This document shows positions 35,214 to 48,400 of a stretch of 64,000 nt of DNA, piece after piece; within the stretch, counting starts at the first letter, position 1; each line of letters begins with the position of its first letter. A program made the position numbers and the translations under genes. Source of the stretch: Ganoderma boninense (lineage: Eukaryota; Basidiomycota; Agaricomycetes; Polyporales; Polyporaceae); assembly GCA_002900995.3 (NCBI GenBank), contig CM035315.1, positions 1,850,708 through 1,914,707 on the forward strand. Reading direction: 5' to 3'. The notes beneath the pieces were generated by a model, which saw only the letters and a program-made list of their open reading frames with translations, ran no database searches and was not told where the DNA came from.

Positions 35214-37432
35214 ATGCCCGGACAACAGAATCGCCTTGACGTTGATAAAGCGGAAGAGAAGGCTCAAGTTGAAAACGTCGTTGTCGATGTCCTGGCTCGT
35301 GAGCGGGTCGGACCAGCCTCCAGGGAGGAAGAGAGAGGGTTGGTGCGGAAGCTCGATCGGCGCATCCTGCCTATGCTCGCTGTCATGTACCTTTTCGCAG
35401 GTGCATTGCTGCTCTGCGGTCACCTCTTCATAACTGAAACTTATGGATATGTCATAGCTCTTGACCGTACCAATCTGGGCAACGCGCGATTGCAAGGACT
35501 TCCGCAAGATATCTTGCACGGCGACCCCACTGGAGTGCTCTTCGACTGGGCCAACAGTGCGTTCTACTTCTCTTACGTGCGTATTTCGCTCCTCCGGCCT
35601 CTCGCGAGTTTCCTAACATGACAATGCGTACGGTCGACAGGTAATATTCCAGGTACCTGCCCTAATCACCTCCAAGTTGTACCCCCCTCGTGTATGGATG
35701 GGTTGCGTCGTGATCGGCTGGGGTCTCTCCTCAACGCTTATGGTGCGCGGTTCCCACCACGGGAATATGTTGTGCTTACTCATGAAAACCTGGTGCTGTA
35801 GGCCTCCGCGTTCGACTTTTCAGGACTGATCGTAGCCCGGCTCGCTCTTGGGTTCTTCGAGGCAGGATTCAGCCCGGCCTTTCCTCTGTACCTGTGTGAG
35901 TCTCTCCGACACCGGTCCCTCGTATACTGAACCTCGTGCACACACGGGCAGCGCTATTCTACACGAGAGAGGAGATCGGTCTCCGCATCGCTGCATGGTT
36001 CATGTTCTCCGCAGTCGCGGGTGCATTCGGCGGTCTCATCGCGTTCGGGGTCCAGCACGCCCATGCAGCGCTCGCGAACTGGCGGTTGCTGTTTCTGATT
36101 GAGGGCATCCCGTCAATATTGCTCGGGATTCTCGCGCTCGTCGTGCTGCCGGACAGGCCAGAGGAGACGATGGTACTCACGGAGCGCGAACGCGAGATTG
36201 CTGCAGAGCGAATGAATAGAGGTGGAAAGGCGGATGCCGGGAGAGTGCTGCAGAGAAGTACGTTCGTATTGTCCGCACTTGACCTGATATGCTTATTTGG
36301 AGAATTAAAATGTAGAACATATACCACTCGCTTTTCAGGACTGGAAGGTGCGCTGAAAATGCTCCTGAGGTGCGCGGCACGGACTGCGTGATGATGGTTC
36401 AGGATGTTGCGTTCCCAGCTGTACGCCGCTGGCATACTATTCTTCTCGGGGAACTGCGCTTTAGCTGGCATTCAAGGGTTCTTACCCACCATCATCGCAA
36501 GCTTTGGATTCAGTATGTGGCACTCTTAATGGCTTATTTTCGCTTCCTCGGCTGACCTACCGTTCCAGCGGACGCGATCGCTCAGATACTCACGGTCCCT
36601 CCATATGCGGTCGCCGTCGTGGTTCTCTGCTCAACGATGTACATATCGGATCGACTACAGCTCCGCGGCATTTTCCTCACTGGCGCGAGCTTCCTAGGAG
36701 GCTTCGGATACATGTACGTGAGATGAGAGCTCCCTACTCTCCTCAACTTCGTGCTGATGGCCACCTCGACAGTTTACTCCTCGTATTTCCGTCGGACGAC
36801 CACGTCCGTTACTTCGCCACGTTCTGCACTTGTGCCGGAACATTCCCCACTATCGCTCTGATCTTGACGTGGTGTGCGTTACCGTGGTGGCGTTCTTCCC
36901 GCACGGTCCTCGTTCTGATCCTGCGCATTTCCAGTCTCCCATAACCTTGGCTCGGAAACGAAGAAGGCGGCCGGAATGCCTCTATACATGTCCATTGGAC
37001 ACTGCGGGAGCATACTGGGCTCGCACCTGTTCCCAAAAACGGACGCACCTCATTATATGTGAGAAATTTTGCCTTTTATTTCGTAGGGCCGCATGTCGGT
37101 AGGAGACTCAACGTGGTACTTATTATCGTGATAGAAAAGGATTCGCTGTCACTTGTGGTCTACAATTCCTTTCGGTCCTGGTCGCCGGCGTCCTCATCGT
37201 GAGTCTAGTTATTCCTGCACATTCTTGTGAGTTTTGCTGAGAAACGTGGACATAGCTATATTATACGGCAGAGAATAGACGACGGAATGAGCGGTATGGC
37301 AGAACTGCCCCAGGAGCTCCAGTAGATGTGTCGCAGCTGGCTGACAAGGTACGGACGGAGTTTTGTCTCGTTCGGTATATGAACTTACTCTGAAAACTTC
37401 GGAAGGCACCTGCGTTTCGCTACACTCTATGA
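35214..37432 (+). CDS. DAL5-like MFS anion:cation symporter (allantoate permease family)
   Basis: Thirteen exons (35214-35400, 35458-35576, 35641-35742, 35802-35895, 35952-36257, 36316-36347, 36419-36512, 36569-36713, 36773-36873, 36935-37058, 37135-37198, 37256-37348, 37406-37432) sum to 1488 nt, 495 residues, all phases consistent. Family features: RKLDRRILPMLAVMYL before helix 1, LDRTNLGNARLQGL, the gate motif GFFEAGFSPAFPLYL, FYTREEIGLRIAAWF, the central loop ending LPDRPEETMVLTEREREI, and the C-terminal NLGSETKKAAG with GHCGSILGSHLFP. Twelve helices are expected in the plasma membrane. Family members import allantoate, ureidosuccinate, nicotinate and other organic anions; the actual substrate cannot be read from sequence. 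The paralogue at 50047 has the same exon sizes throughout except exon 1 and one damaged exon. Confidence 0.92.
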
Positions 37433-37558
37433 AGCTCCCTCTACATTCCGTTGCCATGAGTATCCGTATCCTCTCGAATCACCAAAATCGATTTCTCTCC
37501 TTCTTCCGGATGGCCGTCAGGGCTCAGGAAAACCAAGACAGGCTATCTTTGTGTTGAA

Positions 37559-39188
37559 TCAATCAAATCCTCCCCTTCTCCTGACTGACTTCGTCTGCTC
37601 GCTGCTGAGTTCCTCTACCTCAGAATGCCAGTCACTGCCGGCGTCAACTTCGTCCATGCTCCTAGATACTCCATGTCTTGTTACTCTCCATCCGCTCTCC
37701 AAATGCCAATGGTCGGCGGGAGCGTAATCCTGGCTAAATACGTACGGAGGGCTCCTCTTGATTGTGTAAATGATGTTCTGCAGCGACGGAGCAGCTGCAA
37801 CAAGCTCCTCCGTTGCGAGTCGGTAAAGGAGTGGGCCGCCATGGAACAAGGTCTGGACAAACTCAACCTCGGCGTTCTCCGGTTTTCCAGAGGAGTGGCA
37901 ATGGATGATGATGTGAAGATGAATAAGGCCGTTGAGAGCCTGTATGGCAGAACATAAGGTGTCCTGTGTAGCAAAGGAGCAGTCGCAAAATGTCAGCATA
38001 TTGCCATCAAACAAACATCTTTCTTGCGAGTAGTCAACTAACCACAATGGTCTTCCACAATGGGGTGGACTCAGAGGATTCTCCTGCTGTACTCGTGGAA
38101 TCGGAGTTTTGGGGATCTCGATAGTATTTCATGAGGAGAAGCAAATGCGTGATGGTTGTCCGAACCTCGGATGGGAACAAGTCACGGTCCGAGAGATCGC
38201 ACATCTCCTCTGGGTTCGCCACATTGATGTCTAACAGCTCCAAGTACGTGGGGCGAGCTCTCCGCAATGCCGTAGAGGTAAGCTGTGGTTCAAGCCTCCC
38301 GTTCAAGCAATTCAGGGCCACGTGCCGGACACTGCATTGGAGATTGAGCACGTAGAGGAGGATAGGAAAACAGTGGACGTAGTCAAGCGTCTTCCAGCTG
38401 TGCTCTCCCAATGTGTCTTGTGCGTGCTTGTTTGCCTCGCGGATGGCATCAGTTGAGGGACCGTCGACAAAAAAGTTGAAATACGGAAGGGAGAGTGCGC
38501 CAAGAAATGGGAACATATGAAGGAGCGCGTCGATGTGAGGAGTTCCCCATGAATGCTCGGCCACAACGGAGTGCACGGCAGGGAACTGAGGGCCCACCGC
38601 CGAGAATTCGCTGAAGCATATACTCCAAAGCTCGATGCTCTCCAAAGTAGGGGCCATGTGCACCATGCTGTCAAAGGGTGACAAGGCACTGCTCCCCACC
38701 TGGAGGATCCTGAGGGGTGAGAGAGTCGCTTGGAGGAAGTCGTCGCTTGTCCCGCACTTCACAAGGCACAGGTGGACTAACGAGGGGAGACGACTGATTA
38801 TGGGGATGATCCTGGTGTCTCCGAGGTGTGGATCGCAGAAATTGCGGAGAGTGAGATGCTCGAGATGGATTGCGCTCTCGATGATCTCGACAAAGCACCT
38901 CGCGATGTCGTCGGAAAACTGCTGAGGATGGAGGGACTCGTGCGCCGCGATATCAATGCCACGAATGTGCTGAGCATGTGCCAGTGCATTGCCATTGAGG
39001 TCGGAAAACACAAAACGGTGGAACGCGTGGATCGTGTCCTCGGTAAGAACGACCGGCTTCAGGCGAAGGAGACACCGTATGGCCGCAGGGCGGAGGGCCG
39101 AGCATGTGAGCGAGAAAGATCGTAGGTCGCGGTAGTTGTCTAGGACCCCACAAACGGACTCCAAGACATCCTGGTGAAATGCGACCAT
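37559..39188 (-). CDS. F-box protein with leucine-rich C-terminal part
   Basis: Two exons (39188-38043 and 37963-37559) joined through a GTTAGT...CACAG intron of 79 nt give 516 residues. Residues ~4-45 (HQDVLESVCGVLDNYRDLRS, then FSLTCSALRPAA) match the F-box pattern that binds Skp1 in SCF ubiquitin ligases. The rest has irregular Leu-rich segments (for example HLEHLTLRN, SLVHLCLVKCG, TLESIELWSICF) as in the many Agaricomycete F-box/LRR-like proteins. It converges with the MFS gene, with only about 125 nt between their stops. The target is unknown. The reading frame is intact. Confidence 0.82.
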
Positions 39189-40026
39189 GGAGCTGGGCCA
39201 GGCGGTAAGCTGAGCAAAGAGTCGTGTACAGCGCTGAGAAATGTAAAAGGGGTCTCGTATCAGTATAACTCTATAAAGGCAACGCGCTTATTTTCCGTAC
39301 CCACTGCCCAGGTGCTCCTTAGGTTCTATGTGTCGGTCTGCGTATCTCAACACAGACCTTTCGTCTGGGTTGCCAGTGTAGGTGACCTCTTTGGAAGTGC
39401 AGGTAAGAAGGACTCGGAGCTCAGGGATGTCGGTGGGTGAGGCGAAGACGTAAGACGTAATAAGCCTCGCCGGTCCAAGCGTGCGTTGCGTCGTGCCACA
39501 GAGGCGCTCACCGGAAGGGGCCGACAGGTAACACCAGCCCCGAATGCTCCGAATGGGACACTCGCCGAATTTCAGGGAGGGAAATGTAAGTTAAAACGTC
39601 GAACAACAGTGGACACTCCGGACACAGTGCAAGTTCCCGGGGCTGAGTAAGTACTGCCTAGTCTCGTATTCAAGCTTCAAGCTTCAAGTTTCGCGGCAGA
39701 TGTCATGCAAACTTGAAGTGGTCTACTTCGTTTTTGGAAGTCCTTTCGACCAAGCATCCTTCATGATCCACTCCCGATTGATATTGAAACTGTTATCAGA
39801 GGAATCAAACGTATTTCGCGTTCTCTCTAAGTGGGCATGCGCGGAGACGAATGTATTCAACGTACTGTATAGTTCTGCCAGGTAGTTTCAAAGGAATCAA
39901 AACATGATTACAGCCCAATCCATAAAGTAGCAAACTCAAAGACATGATAGCAACACCGACAACAATGGTATCTGTCCGTCCAAGCGATATATGGTCGTCC
40001 GAGAACCGAGCACACCAGGCCACCGC
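39189..40026. other. Intergenic region
   Basis: Contains a short CAAGCTT-type direct repeat at about 39671-39688. No gene is supported. A minus-strand frame ending near 39908 is a shadow of the Argonaute 3' end. Confidence 0.5.
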
Positions 40027-43000
40027 CTATATATAAAACATAGTGTCCTTCAGGTCCGGATGGACGCCGTTCCCCCACAGCTCGACTGCGGTCTGGTACG
40101 TCTGCTCCTTGTCTACCTTCGAACGGGCCTGAGGAGAGCGATTGTCCAGGTTCATAAGCACATTCAGATACTCGCGCCCACGCTCGCACGCGATGTCAGC
40201 GTAGTACGCGGCAGGAACGAGGCTGACCGCCTTGGTCGCGCGCGCATACAGGTAGCTTGCCGTGTGCGTGCCCTGCTGGATCGTGTTCGCATCTAGCTTG
40301 TTCTCGTCGTAGACAACGACGTAGTGTGTTGCCTTGACGTGTCCCTGGAGCCCGTAGTGTGCCTAGACGAGACGAGAAAGTCATTCAGCCTGGGCGTCAG
40401 CAGAACTGAATATTGAGATTGGACTGAGCGTACCTGGAGGTAGAAATCGAAGAGGTAAACGTCTGTTATACCCGTATCGACGACAGTACCGGGAAGGGTG
40501 TTACCGTTCTTTGTCGCGTGCTCCGAGTCGGGTGCCCAAAACCGTGCATGATGCCGCTTCCCGCACACGATGATGCTCAACTTGGGCTTATATGGGGTCC
40601 GTGGGAGATATTTGCTTGAACGCCGCTTGAAGCTTTGGAAGTTCATACAGGATAACGTGTTTATATTGCCCCTACAGTAAAAAAAAATGGCTCAATCGGG
40701 AACCACGTCAAAGTCATCGCGCGATGGAACAATTACCTCTGAGACGCCGTCGCGGAAGACAATAATCCTCTCTGGCAGGGTCCCGTTCTTCCGCTTGTAC
40801 AGCTGTAGCCGTTCCATCGTCATCCGTGTTAGATCCTCGACCATCTGTCAGAAGATGCAATTCAAATCAGTTCCCACAGTTCCACCAGCCTCATAAAAAC
40901 GCGACAGCTGCGGCGCACCTCCTTGCTCTCCTTGTTCCAATCCGGCTTCTGCAGCGCCAAGCTGGCAGGGAACTGAGCGAACTTTGCCGTCGACGCTCGC
41001 GACGACTGCCGCGATGCTCGGGGTGCCAGGAACGCTATTCGGGCCGGGGTGTGTGACGTCCACGCCCATGACCATCGTCTTCAGCTCCTGCCTTGTGCCC
41101 GTGAGCCAGCGCATTGAGCCTGTGTCGAGTTGGTGGTTCACCCCACCCAGCTTGGCGTTGACCTTCAGCGCGACGTTCGAGAAATATTGGTCCTGCCTAT
41201 TTCCCGCGCGCTTTCGGGAGCAGCATGTGTATGGTGTGGATGCCGAGCTGGACGTCCGCGAGCTGCTTGATGCCGGGGTACACGAATTTGTCCACCCCGG
41301 AGAGGAGCACGAGGACGAAGCTCGGCTTCTGCCTGGGATTCCGCTTCAGTTCGTCGACCAGTGTCTTGCGGATGGCCTCGATAGCCCCGGAGCGTGTGGA
41401 CGTGTCTTCGCGCAGGGGAGGGAGGCTGACGGCCCATGTCCTCGGCGACGGGTCAGCGCCCTTGATGCCACTTGAGGAGCATTTTGCGGCAAAGGTTTGT
41501 AGGAAGGTACAAAGATGGGGGTCATCTGTTCCTTGGAACTCGTCCCTTCCGTTATCGTTGACGAGAAGGACAGCCCAATTCGTCATATCCGCCCCAATCT
41601 GGAACTCCACGTCGAGGATGTTCCACCCTGCATCCCGAACTCGCGGGGGATGCGCGGTCCCGCGATAGGAGATGGCGGGTGGGGGAAGGACGCGGTACGG
41701 GACAACCTGCATATGGGGGCTGACCGAGATGCCGAATGGCTCCAATGCCGCCCCGCGGGCATTAGGGCGGAGACCGAGGTCGGTGAACCCTTGGTTCACA
41801 ATGGTGTTGCCGTTGAATGCAGGTGGATTGCAGGCCACCTTGATCATCGCCTTCGTCTGCTCGTCGTTGAGCTTGCCGCGGTAAGCATGTCCGGGGGCAA
41901 TCTCGCAAATCTCCGCTGGCAGGTAGACTGGCCGGTTGCGGTCCGCACTAACGTTGACGAGTGGGAGATCGGAATGTCGGAGGAGGGTGATATTGTGCTC
42001 TGCGAAGTCGTCAGTTCAACAGGCCCTTCGTAACGACGAAAGGATAACAAGGAGACGCACTGCGTTTGAAAAACTGTTCAACAGATACCACACCGCCAAA
42101 CTCCTGGCAGTTGAAGCGCTCTTTGCGCGCCGTCTTGCCGGTCATGATGGCGTGGATGGTGTAGATGCGCGTAAAGCCAAGATGCCGCGTCGAGATCTTC
42201 ATCTTGTCCGCGAACCAGTCTGGCATCGCGCCGCCCGTCCGCTGAAGGAACTCGTCCATCCTCTGCGCGAGATTGCCAGGCACATAAAACGCCGTCATGC
42301 AAATGTTGACGTTTACTGTGAGTTGGTTGTACATGGGCCGGACAGAGATGAAGAACCCTCGTAACGCTTCGACGCCGAGCGAGAGCTGATGGTGCTCAGA
42401 AGAGGACGGGAAGAAGTACTTGTTCCTTGACACACGGACACCGTTCCTCTGCGCGTACTGTTGCAATATCAGGTTCAGCGCCGAGACATGCGGCTGAGTG
42501 TCAATGCTGCGATGTTCCGGCTGCCCGCTCATATACCTAACAAGATGTCAGAAGCCTCAGCGCACCACAGTCAACGAAGAATTCACCGATCCAGGTCAGA
42601 CATCTTGATTTCCCCTCGAAACATGATCTCCACCGTGAACCTCAAGGGGTCCGGATTATTGGTCTCGCCTTCCTCCAAGTACTCGATAGGAACGTCAAGG
42701 GGTTGAGGTAGCTCCGTTGCGGAAACGAGGCGCTGGCTCCGGTCATGCGCGACGTGCGCGGCATACGGCGCGAACTCTGGCGCTCGCTCGACGAGTTGCA
42801 GGATGCGGGCCTTCCTGTCTCCGCCCTTTGCTTGCGCCTTCGGGCTGATCGCGATCTCGTACTCGAAGTACGTCGCGTTCTGTGGGAGGTGCACCGTGAA
42901 GAAGTTGGTTCGCAGCTTGCCGGACTGGCCGAGTGTTCCCCAGCCGGGGCGCAGGGGCATCTCCGCGGCCGGTCGCTGCACCCTGAGGCGGCTGAAGCCC

Positions 43001-43231
43001 TCCACGAGACTTTTGAGCTCTGTATCTGCGAGTCGTGAGTCCAGCGTCAGAGGCTCTCCATGGGCGAAGATCGCTGGAGGGTCGCCGCGCGAGCTCGAAC
43101 CGCCGCCGCTCCGTGTAGGGTTAGTGCCTGTGGATGGGGAGGAGCCTCGACCGCCACGTCCGGATAGGCTGACCTCCTCGTCGACCCCGGCTTCTCGGGC
43201 CGCCGCGTGTTGTTTGGTTCGTGGATGACAT
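40027..43231 (-). CDS. Argonaute (RNA silencing), catalytic set complete; three apparent frameshifts
   Basis: The seven exons, in transcript order, are 43231-43174, 43127-42587, 42536-42061, 41999-40919, 40844-40737, 40671-40434 and 40362-40027. After correcting three extra homopolymer bases the total is 2835 nt, 944 residues, with every intron phase consistent. Order: short Gly/Arg/Ser-rich start, N domain (FFTVHLPQNATYFEYEIAI), linker, PAZ region (near SVEQFFKRKHNITL and ADRNRPVYLPAEICEI), MID (GWNILDVEFQIGADMTNWAV) and PIWI. The slicer residues are visible: D in MGVDVTHPG, E in KESKEMVEDL, D in VFRDGVSE, H in KATHYVVVYDE. The extra bases lie in TTT at 41200-41202, TTT at 40983-40985 and GGGG at 40594-40597 (plus-strand reading). 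The protein should load small RNAs and cut complementary transcripts. It is either intact with assembly errors or recently inactivated. Confidence 0.93.
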
Positions 43232-43335
43232 GGAAAGCAATGTGTTCAGGGCAGCGAAGAAAGATGAGAGATGTAAGATGTGCTGCTGGGAGGTTCAAAA
43301 GTTGGATGGGCGTTACTGGTGAGCCCTCGAGGGCC

Positions 43336-43342
43336 ATTTATA
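43336..43342 (-). promoter_or_regulatory. TATA box of the Argonaute gene
   Basis: TATAAAT on the minus strand lies about 105 nt upstream of the ATG at 43231. Confidence 0.5.
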
Positions 43343-45413
43343 CTCGGTACGACGGGTGAAGCAGCGATGTTGTGAGTCACGGCGCAGAGCGCGGGCCCGA
43401 CATGTATCCATGTGGACTGCGCGCAGAGTCTGGCATACAGCTGCAGCACCGCGGCCATGGTTTCTAGGTCGGAATACCGTCGCAGCCTAATTCAATGGAG
43501 ATACAGGCTAGTGCACACAGCCTCGTTGAAAGACGCCGAATGATCCAGAACCGAATAGCTGCGGTAGTTGCGCACTACCGCACGACCTAGCCAGAGGTGT
43601 ACGTGGAGCCTATAGTGGGTGCTACGGTAGGCAGCCTATGTAATCCAATCGTTCGCAGGGTACCATTCGCAAGCTTGATTTGGCCACAATGACTCAAGGA
43701 CGGTAACACAAACGAGCGAGATAGATCCGGTACGCATCCGAAAAGAAGATGAGTCAAGTATGTGTATAGATTAAGCGAGCGTACTCACAGGGCAAGTGCA
43801 AAGGTCAATCCAATTCCAGGGTCAATCCGCCGTACTCCAATTCAACGCCTAGAGTGCACCCACACGCGGATCAGAGCGTTGCCTTATGCTGGAAGGAGAT
43901 CGGGGAGGATACGCCATGAAAGTAGGTCGTGCGGCGACAGTCGCTGTCAATAGCTCGCAGACATATGGTGACCCGAATGTCACGGTGCTGGCTGCTGAGT
44001 ATGCGTTTCGGAGGGATTCGAGCCCAGAAACGCAGGGACAAAGATGGAGAAGGTGGCAATGTGCGGTCTAGAAAGGAGAGTGCGAGCCGTCTCAGAGGAG
44101 GACCGGATTTTGTGAGCGCACGAGTCGGCTTGAGGGCAGGAACCTTAGGTCTTTCGGGCAGGAAGGACGATCCGACCTTGCTCCTGTGCCGCAGTAGGCC
44201 ATCTGGGTCCTGGGAACCTGGCTGTGGACCACCAAGGCCCGCCCATGTCTCGTAGCTGAGTGACTTGGAGCTGTACCAAAGGGACATCTGCACGATTGAT
44301 GGGGAGTCAGCTTGACATTGTATTTAGCGATGGAGGCTAACCTTGCTCGGAATCACCTAAACATATACAGTGAAGGAGGGAGAATGCCTTACGGTTTCCC
44401 AACTTTCTGTGCCACCATGCGGCAAGAGGGACAGGACAATCAGAAATGAGAATGTCTCTCTCGACGAGACTCCAGTCATGCCTCTACATGCGGGGACCAA
44501 GTACAAGCTTCGTGCGTTTCCCAGCGCTGGCTTGGACTACAGGTTGGCCTGTTTTCGCCCTAGTTTGACTGTCTTCGACTCCAAGTTCGAACGTCGACGT
44601 AGTAAAGCTATCTTTGAGATGAGAAATTTTCACAATATCATACGAGACAAGCATACCAATGTTCGTCACAGACAGCCCCCGCGATATCCAGCCTTATGTA
44701 TGTGGGCAATCTCCATTGCACTAGTCCACGGTAGGACGGCGGTGGCAGTATTCAGATGCCCTAGTCAGCGTAGCAGCGATGAGCGAGATGGGAGCCTGAG
44801 GCATAATTGGAATAGTACGTGGGCAGATCGAGTATCTCATCTGCCATAGAACGTCAGAGAGCGATTTTCAAGGGTTTAAGCAGTCAGTTCGATGGACGAG
44901 TGCAAGCTGCGAGGGGCGAGAGCGATTGGGTCCTGGTGAATGCGGCAGCTTAAAAGCGCTGAAGCAGGGACCGGCGGCTTCCGAAAGCTTAAGCGCTTAG
45001 TCCGATTTGCAATCCGGGCGAAGTGTTTCTGGCAGTGGATCGCATTATGATTTACAGCAGCGGCATAGCTGCCCAGACACATCTCTCTTCTTGGGAATAC
45101 GAGCTGCGGTGTTAACAGCGAAAAGCAGAACAATTGAATTAGAACGCAGAGTGTGAGCTCCCATTATTAAAATCGTGGTAGCTCCGAGTTCATGCTCAAC
45201 CTTCTACCGTACTAGTACCGCCGACTTCGTATGATGGTCGAGCACAAACGAGGTCGTCCAAACGACACCGTTTCGGGCACGCTCGCCTTCGTAGGTCGTG
45301 TCAGGCTCGCCGTAGTACGCCGCCAAGGAGACATGGAAGCATAAATTAACTAAGTTGTAAACCCAGAAACGACAGGAAGGGAACAGATGCCCATAAAATA
45401 ACTTAAAAGTGCT
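43343..45413. other. Intergenic region between Argonaute and glutaminase genes
   Basis: No gene is supported in 2 kb. Frames at 43871-44293 (minus) and 44370-44849 (plus) lack domains and splice logic. A perfect inverted repeat is listed separately. Confidence 0.45.
43560..43582. repeat. Perfect 9-bp inverted repeat upstream of Argonaute
   Basis: TGCGGTAGT and its exact reverse complement ACTACCGCA flank a five-base spacer TGCGC. It lies about 330 nt upstream of the Argonaute ATG. It could be a binding site for a dimeric regulator or a small hairpin; nothing in the sequence decides this. Confidence 0.6.
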
Positions 45414-48400
45414 TCACAGCCAGACTCCAGCCAGGACGATCGCACCCAGCGTGCAGAGCGAGGCGTACAATATCGACTCTATGCTCCGATGATGAGACAG
45501 ACCTGAGTTTCCTGGGTTCAGCCCATTCGTGTCGATAGTCGTGTTCGAGCTGCTGGTCGCGCCAGTGGACCCAGTGCTGTTGCTGCCCTTCGGAGCCTTC
45601 GCCAGCGCGAGCTGCGGGCGGCGAGTCAGACGTGAACGATAGCACCATGAAGACGACTATCGCACCAGAGCGAGGTGCCCGCCAACGACGGGGCGTGCCT
45701 TGAAAGAGTTCGCGACCTGCGTGCCGTCCGTCGTCTGGTATAAGTCGCCGAGTGGCTGGTTGTTCTTCCCGTCCGCGACGTAGTTCCGCACGGCCTGGAC
45801 AAATTGGTCGCGTACGGCTGTCAAAGTCATCGTCCCCGCGGTCCAGATCTGCCAATCTAACGAACAAAGATAATATGTCTAGCCTCCTGAGTCGAGCGAG
45901 GGATCATAATGACGCACCAGACTTGGTGAAGGTGTGCCGAGTGTCGAGAGGGACCCCGAACGCGTCTAGTATCTGTTAGAAAGGCGAAACTAGGACGGAA
46001 CATTGTCGAACTTACTGTCTTTTCCGGAATACCAGGCGGTCTCTGTGAACCAGGAGAGATCATTACTTTTCCTAGCCATGAGCGGAACCAGGGGTACTGA
46101 CGCATATTGTAGACGGAGGCCGGGAAGAGAGTCGTCCCGAGAAGCTTGTCGGCGTACAAGTTGTACGTCAGACCCCAGCTGTGATTATGTCAGACGATGG
46201 CTAAGCGAAACGAAGAGGAGCGGCAGCAGACCTGTTGCTGTCCCCGTACTTCATGCGATATATCAGCCTGGGAGAAACGGTGAGAGCTATGGAGAGACCC
46301 GATGGACACACCGAGAGCGTCAAGTGGTTGCCGCTTCCAGACTGAGCCAGCTTTCGCCACTGCGTAACATACGAAGCTGCGAGGGACTGCAAGAGGTCAG
46401 GGTCGAGCCACTTTAGCTCCGCTCGCTTGATATCAAGAGGCGACGTACGCTGTAATTCGAAGCCCTCGCCTCGTCTCCAGTGAGCATCGCGATCTCCGCC
46501 ATGGCCCGGATGCCGATGATCCCCTTGATCGCGAGGTTCGTCTGGTTCGCTAGACTGCCCGCGAAGTCGTCTGTGCTGAGCTGGTTCGCGGGTATCAGCG
46601 AGTCCGTGATCAGGAACTGTGTCCACTGGTCGAGCAGGCTGAACTGTGTGACGAAGTCAGAGTGTTCCTCGTGCGTCCAAAAACTGAGCGTCACGAACGT
46701 AGGTCTTGATGAGCGACATGTCTCCAGTCTGCTGGGTGTAGCTGAGCGCCATGATGAGCATGTTTCCACTCTCTGGATTGATTGTGTCAATACCATAGCG
46801 AGGGGACGACATGGTTAAAATTTACCTTCAACAGGCATGTGTTCGTCCCCGCCTAAAGCTGTCCGTTAGAGCGAAGCATGCCAAGAACGTTCGATATGCA
46901 TACCATCGTTGTGACCCGTGGCGTTAGGGTAGTGCGCGCCTGCAAACGAGCCTCAATTTCTCTTCGAAATCCACCACGGAACCAAGAACAAACCCATGTC
47001 GTGAACAGAGAACTGGTTCGGGTACTGCCCCGTCGCCTGGTACTCGAACAGAGGTAAGAGCAGTTGCTTGCCCAGTGCCGGGTTGGTGTACACGAACAGC
47101 GGCCACGACGGGTAAATCACGTCCACCGTGTTCACGTTCTGCATCGGGGTCAGTTCAACGCCTAATGCTGTACTCAGACCGGACCCGAACGTACGCCGTC
47201 ACTCGAGATCTCTGTCCAGAAACAAACAGGAACACAGTGAGCACCACACGGGAATCCCGAATGGGTGTGGGTAGGTATATGCGTACCCTTCATGAACATG
47301 AGCGTATTCGCCGTGTCGTACGAGCCGTCGCTGTTCTTCGAGACCGTGATCTCCGTCGCGCCGAAGCCCTGCCGGATGGACAGTGCGACGACGGACGCGT
47401 AGTCCGCGGATATCTTCGTCGCGTCGGCCTTGACCTGCGCGTCGAACGCCTTCGCGCGCGCGACCGCGTTCGTGTAGTCGCCGAGGAACGTCGAGATCTA
47501 CACCCCCAAATACGCCGTCAGCTCGCTGATTTCCCCACCTCCACCCCCAAGACCCGAAGAGATCGACGTACCGCGTCACCGATGGTGGCGAAGCGCGTCC
47601 AGAAGAACGAGCTGCGCGCTTGGACGCCGCCGTTCAGGATGACGTACTGGACGACGGGATCGCGGACGTGGCCGATCGAGTAGATGACTGGGCTCGTGGC
47701 GGACGTGACGGTGCCGAGATCATGCGCGAAGGCGAAGACGGGCCAGCGGTCGCTGACCGCGCGGAAGGCCGTGTCTTGGGTGTTCGCGAGTGTGCCGTTC
47801 GCGGCGAACTGGGCGCGGACGACGACGTCCTCGCCGGTCTGGTATGTGGCACCAGCGGTCTGAAAATGGAGGACCTAAGTCGATGCGTGGGTAGATTGCG
47901 GCGATCAGGCTTACGTTGAAAGTAGAGTGGAAGGCGGAACCCTCTGGGGTTAGGTCAGTCAACATGTGCGGCAACTAAGACGCCTTAGAAACATACGTTG
48001 AATGCGATCGTTGATCTCAGAGAATGCAATGGGGTTCGCAAGCTTCACTTCATGTGTGAGGACGTCGCCGGTCGTTGTGTTCCAGTTGGCGATGAGGCTG
48101 TTGTCGCCACTGATCCATTCGGCACTAATATCTGCATACACTTGGACCGTATGTGACTTGCCGTCGTTGGACTCTGCGGAAATGGAGTAATAAGAGAGAG
48201 GAAGGGACTGGTTGACGAAGTCCGAAGGCTGTCAGGTTCGGATGAGCTCACACTCCTGCAGATGAAGCACTCCGATTACCTCGACGGGGCTCAGGAAGGT
48301 AATCGTCAGATCCACGGGGCCCGCTGCCATTACGAACACGCTCTGTGTGGAAGTGAACTATCCAGCTTATGAGTGTTGCCCGGGAGTTCTGGATGCAGTA

